Shown: in pieces, positions 61,959-64,000 of the stretch
How the letters are laid out: every line of letters begins with the position of its first letter
Position numbering within the stretch: position 1 is the stretch's first letter
Made by a program: the position numbers and the translations under genes
Notes under the pieces: model-generated
Database searches by the model: none
The model's input: the letters and a program-made list of their open reading frames with translations, nothing else
Told to the model about the DNA's origin: nothing
Assembly: GCA_963971535.1 (NCBI GenBank)
Contig: OZ020589.1
Span: 94,491,020-94,555,019, forward strand
Reading direction: 5' to 3'
DNA length: 64,000 nt
Origin: Notolepis coatsorum
Taxonomy: Eukaryota; Chordata; Actinopteri; Aulopiformes; Paralepididae

Positions 61959-62892
61959 GGCCCCTTCTGGCCTCTGTTGTGGCTGTCCGTGGTGCTGAAC
62001 GGTTGACCTGACCTGCTGGGGCTGTCCGTGGTGCTGAACGGTTGACCTGACCGCGCGTTCGGTTTGCGCAATCTGATTGGCCACTGACGTTTCTGGTCAT
62101 GTGACATGTGTGCCAATCGTGTGACGGCAAGTTCTGCGCCTATTTCCGGGTCTAACAGCCTGCAAACTACCTATCGCCTAGTTTATCACTGGTTAAGCTT
62201 AGGCGACTCTTTCGAAGTTGGTTAAGGTTAGAGTTTGGAATCAGGGCTGGTGTTCTATCGCCCTGCTCTAAGACAAACTCTAACCTTAACCAACTTCGAA
62301 AGAGTGCCTAAGCTTAACCGGCGATAGAAACAGGCGTCACACGATTGGGCACACATGTCACATGACCAGAAACGTCAGTGGCCAATCAGATTGCGCAAAA
62401 GTACAAACCCCTTAGGGAAAGTATTCACGCGACCTGACCTGCTGTGGCTGTCCGTGGTGCTGAACGGTTGACCTGACCTGCTGTGGCTGTCCGTGGTGCT
62501 GAACGGTTGACCTGACCTGCTGTGGCTGTCTGTGGTGCTGGACGGTTGACCTGACCTCGAAAATTTGCTTTGGCTAACACTGTCTCACATTTACTTTTAT
62601 GTTCATTAATGTGTGCTGTCCCTGTTCAAATAAAGTCTAAACTGAAACTGAAACCAGCTGGGGCTGTCCTTGGTGCTGAAAGGTTGACCTGACCTGCTGT
62701 GGCTGTCCTTGGTGCTGAAAGGTTGACCTGACCTGCTGGGGCTGTCCTTGGTGCTGAAAGGTTGACCTGACCTGCTGTGGCTGTCCTTGGTGCTGAAAGG
62801 TTGACCTGACCTGCTGTGGCTGTCCTTGGTGCTGAAAGGTTGACCTGACCTGCTGGGGCTGTCCTTGGTGCTGAAAAGTTTACCTGACCTGC
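61959..62892. repeat. 39-bp minisatellite in three blocks around a palindrome
   Basis: Unit starts GGCTGTCCTTGGTGCTGAAA and continues GGTTGACCTGACCTGCTGT. About 2 units lie at 61966-62052, 3 at 62434-62558 and 6 at 62646-62892. 39 is a multiple of 3, so the minus-strand frame 62606-62965 stays open by repetition, reading SGQPFSTKDS; this is not evidence of a gene. Between blocks one and two lies an inverted repeat (62063-62399). Confidence 0.9.
62063..62399. repeat. Imperfect palindrome
   Basis: TTTGCGCAATCTGATTGGCC at 62063 pairs with GGCCAATCAGATTGCGCAAA ending at 62399. A second paired block is TTCGAAGTTGGTTAAGGTTA with TAACCTTAACCAACTTCGAA. The left arm has an extra segment of about 50 bp. 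Confidence 0.85.
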
Positions 62893-63629
62893 ATATTATG
62901 GCACACACTTGACAGCCATTAATCACAGCAACATTTACAAAAACTGGGACATTTCTAAACGTCACCTATTCAATATCTACAGAGCATTCATAGCAGTCTT
63001 TTTCACATTTATTATGAAGACTATGCCCATGTTTGCATTTTCACACCAGGCAAACTTCTCACTTGAGTTGAAAATGTTCTCTTCACAATCTATCAAGCTC
63101 ACACACACACAGTCATACACAAATGCACAAATGCACTCACACCTCACAGACCATGGGGGGTATTGGAAAACAAGCACTGTTTTGTATTGAGCAACAACAC
63201 TACTGTTCTTCTGGCTGCTCGACTGTGTTGCTCGTGCACATCCATGACACCTCTATGTACATGAGACCGACACACCAAGGATACTGTACTGTATACATGT
63301 CTTTTGTAGATGTTATTGTCAGATATCTATCATAATCAATACGTTAAACACAAGTTAAACACTAGGGAGGTTTGAGTTCAATTAATTTGACCTTTCAGGT
63401 CACTGCCCGACTCTGCCTCACTGCCCACCGGGAAACATGTCTCCATTGAACACAATGGCTGACATACAGTCACACTACCTACTCAATCAAGCCTGGAGGA
63501 CAATACAAAGTCCTCCACCCGTACCCTCAGATCTGCAGGTGCAGGCTTTCTATGATGTTCCAAGATTCTATTGTGTTTTATCAGGCAAACCAACCAGCCT
63601 GCATGATGCTGTACATTGCTCTGGCCACA
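62893..63629. other. Unassigned sequence
   Basis: A lone minisatellite-like unit (GACCGACACACCAAGGATAC) occurs at 63266-63285 ahead of the main array. No exon recognised. Confidence 0.4.
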
Positions 63630-63862
63630 GTGTACATGAGACAGACACACCAAGGATACTGTACTGTATACATGAGACAGACACACCATGGATACTGTAT
63701 ACATGAGACAGACACACCAAGGATACTGTATACATGAGACAGACACACCAAGGATACTGTATACATGAGACAGACACACCAAGGATACTGCACTGTATAC
63801 ATGAGACAGACACACCAAGGATACTGTATACATGAGACAGACACACCAAGGATACAGTACTG
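63630..63862. repeat. 31-bp minisatellite
   Basis: Unit GTATACATGAGACAGACACA + CCAAGGATACT, about 7 copies, some extended by GTACT. Open frames across it on both strands are repeats, not genes. Confidence 0.92.
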
Positions 63863-63865
63863 TTC

Positions 63866-64000
63866 CCCCCCGACCCAACCACCTCCAATGTACAGTAACC
63901 CCCCCCCCCCCCCCCACCCCACTTGTCCCCCCCCACCCCACCTACCCAACCGCCTCAAATATATATACTCTCTTTTTAGACTATTTTTGTACTCATAAAC
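63866..64000 (+). repeat. LINE 3' UTR start, cut by window end
   Basis: CCCAACCACCTCCAATGTACAG, poly-C, then ACTCTCTTTTTAGACTATTT, matching positions 10-90 of the window. Confidence 0.75.

Noticed and set aside
62606-62965. 119-codon frame with a 13-residue repeat
   Set aside because: The repeat is 39 bp, so any open unit stays open; no start, promoter or homologue.
63483-63958. Several frames above 120 codons on both strands
   Set aside because: Products of the 31-bp minisatellite; both strands open for the same reason.

Overview
The window is a stretch of vertebrate chromosome, almost certainly from a teleost fish. The evidence is three terminal exons of a CaV2.1-type calcium channel gene (cacna1a-like, minus strand), one fish-type C2H2 zinc-finger first exon, very long microsatellites, and a dense mixture of fish transposon classes: hAT, piggyBac-like, Harbinger-like, L2, L1 and BEL/Pao elements and tRNA-derived SINEs. 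There is no bacterial or viral gene organisation.

Bases 1-20500 are a transposon graveyard of elements inserted inside one another. Many insertions can be resolved exactly because both target-site duplications (TSDs) survive. Three large hAT-type non-autonomous elements (4442-7484, 7679-8882, 12351-15292) each contain younger elements; the last is a four-level nest (hAT > SINE > hAT > SINE). Pieces of one old LINE reverse transcriptase at 4.1, 15.8 and 19.7 kb may be a single copy split by about 15 kb of insertions. A 660-codon L2 reverse-transcriptase ORF lies at 17764-19746.

Bases 20500-23070 hold an orphan zinc-finger first exon, a LINE copy reduced to endonuclease plus 3' UTR, and degraded exons resembling the cytoplasmic tail of an immune receptor. 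Bases 23189-26416 are a complete hAT transposon with an intact 711-residue transposase, sitting inside a (TA)n tract. Bases 26709-36173 are a decayed GTF2IRD2-like hAT. Inside it lies a young BEL/Pao LTR retrotransposon (27020-34997) whose 1.43 kb LTRs differ by one substitution and one 1-bp indel, yet which lacks the integrase core.

Bases 37.3-46.5 kb carry few recognisable transposons but many microsatellites, poly-G runs and minisatellites. They lie downstream of, and may partly be 3' UTR of, the channel gene. Bases 46.5-52.8 kb hold its last three coding exons, ending in the PDZ-ligand sequence DDWC. Their introns contain an L1, a piggyBac-like MITE, L2 relics, and a (TG)44 tract 7 bp from a splice donor. 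Earlier channel exons were not found and should lie beyond 64000. Bases 53-64 kb return to repeats: piggyBac-like elements, one with a 355-bp inverted repeat, L2 relics and three minisatellites. The window starts and ends in the same LINE 3'-UTR family.

Only the channel exons look like conserved host coding sequence. The proteins most likely to be functional otherwise belong to mobile elements (hAT transposase, Pao Gag-Pol N-terminal part, L2 RT).
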